Origin: Belliella buryatensis
GTDB lineage: Bacteria; Bacteroidota; Bacteroidia; Cytophagales; Cyclobacteriaceae
Assembly: GCF_900188245.1 (NCBI RefSeq)
Contig: NZ_FZOK01000006.1
Span: 124,001-188,000, forward strand
Reading direction: 5' to 3'
Length of the DNA stretch: 64,000 nucleotides
The notes under the pieces were generated by a model. It was not told the DNA's origin. It saw only the letters and a list, made by a program, of their open reading frames with translations, and ran no database searches. A program made the position numbers and the translations under genes. Below, in pieces: positions 63,421 to 64,000 of this stretch (within the stretch, counting starts at the first letter, position 1; every line of letters begins with the position of its first letter).

Positions 63421-64000
63421 CTATGATTTTGTACGAATTGACTTGAATCTATTCCAGGATGCTATAATACTGATTAATAGTATTCCAAATACTACTGAAA
63501 GAGAAATGTAGGAGGGAAAATGATAAGCAGCGGATAATACCATCTTGAAACCTATAAATATCAAAATGAATGATAGTCCATGTTGTAAATAATGAAACAT
63601 CTCAAAGCTATTTGCTAAGAGGAAGTAAAGTGCTCTTAAGCCAAGGATTGCAAATATATTGGAAGTATATAGTATCACAGGATCATTGGATATAGCAAAA
63701 ATCGCGGGGATTGAATCTACTGCAAAAAGAAGGTCAGTGAATTCAATTACTGCAACTACTACAAGTAGCTGTGTTGCAAATCTTTTACCATCAATCTTTA
63801 CAAAAAACTTTTCCCCATGGTATTTTGGATCTACTCTGAATAGTTGATGAATAAGTTTGGTTCCCAATGATTTTGAGAAATCTTTATTTTCCTCTACTTC
63901 TTCATCTTGTTTCCAAGTCTTAATTCCAGCATATAATAGAAAAATGCCAAAGATGGTTAAAATAATATTTATATGTATCTCAATACCAAATAGATAAAAT
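63421..64000 (-). CDS. TerC/Alx-family membrane protein (5' part outside window)
   Basis: The frame continues to the window edge, beyond an internal TTG at 63867 that is not a likely start: the upstream codons read IFGIFLLYAGIKTWKQDEE, typical of TerC. The visible part has LLVVVAVIEFTDLLFAVDSIPAIF, with the conserved acidic residues, and SNIFAILGLRALYFLL, the family core. A final helix and a basic tail follow. TerC/Alx proteins move Mn2+ or protect exported metalloproteins; the exact role here is unknown. Confidence 0.9.
   Translation of the reverse strand, partial: FYLFGIEIHINIILTIFGIFLLYAGIKTWKQDEEVEENKDFSKSLGTKLIHQLFRVDPKYHGEKFFVKIDGKRFATQLLVVVAVIEFTDLLFAVDSIPAIFAISNDPVILYTSNIFAILGLRALYFLLANSFEMFHYLQHGLSFILIFIGFKMVLSAAYHFPSYISLSVVFGILLISIIASWNRFKSIRTKS

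Overview
This 64 kb window is chromosomal DNA from an aerobic Bacteroidota bacterium, most likely a marine or aquatic member of the Cytophagales (Cyclobacteriaceae-like). The evidence is low G+C with weak ribosome-binding sites, promoters of the Bacteroidota type (TTG, about 17-19 bases, TAnnTTTG), a subtilase with a type IX secretion C-terminal tail, an arginine pathway through acylated citrulline (ArgF'/ArgE'), a GlsA/GlsB-like aminolipid pair, and a proteorhodopsin with linked crtY and blh. No rRNA, tRNA, CRISPR array, prophage or intact insertion sequence was seen.

Layout. 0-5.7 kb: the end of a TlpA-like thiol-disulfide lipoprotein, then four overlapping or closely spaced genes for exported proteins ending in a large leucine-rich-repeat protein. 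5.7-11.8 kb: a kinase-fold protein, DUF3817, an acyl-CoA thioesterase, pcm, ribE, a PAP2 phosphatase, hemF and a TrpF-like protein without the catalytic Cys. 11.9-16.7 kb: a lipoprotein, an S8 protease, rpe and two exported proteins. 16.8-20.6 kb: gyrA and a TPR protein. 20.7-25 kb: a PIG-L deacetylase, an overlapping 33-codon membrane protein and a sodium/solute symporter. 25-31.5 kb: an M28 peptidase, a DinB-like protein, a 555-residue conserved protein and a YceI-porin-YceI group. 31.5-40 kb: an eight-gene arginine operon on the minus strand. 40-45.5 kb: a small zinc-ribbon membrane protein, a FrnE-like DsbA, an SMP-30 protein, an AbgT transporter and an exonuclease/GIY-YIG fusion. 45.9-48.6 kb: a fused CoA transferase and a PcaF-like thiolase. 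48.6-54.7 kb: a class III aminotransferase, an RNA-methyltransferase-like protein, an SDR, the GlsA/GlsB-like pair and a CoA-binding protein. 54.7-57.5 kb: rhodopsin, crtY and blh on the minus strand. 57.9-64 kb: gyrB, ppk1 convergent with ppx, a small membrane protein and a TerC protein cut by the window end.

How the genes work together. The minus-strand genes from 40.0 down to 31.5 kb encode glutamate N-acylation and every later step to arginine. The active-site loop of ArgF' suggests N-succinyl rather than N-acetyl intermediates. Rhodopsin, lycopene cyclase and carotene dioxygenase form a light-driven proton-pump module: CrtY makes beta-carotene, Blh cleaves it to retinal, and the opsin uses the retinal. 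The opsin also has a glycine where xanthorhodopsin has the opening for its carotenoid antenna. A strong terminator between the opsin and crtY probably sets opsin mRNA above enzyme mRNA.

The most notable non-coding structure is a pair of 149-bp palindromic elements about 90% identical to each other (35848-35996 and 45574-45722). Each has imperfect 12-bp terminal inverted repeats and is flanked by its own 10-bp direct repeat, so both look like inserted non-autonomous mobile elements (MITEs). One lies inside the arginine operon. Two small genes below usual length cut-offs (23177-23278 and 40398-40553) were also found by reading the gaps.
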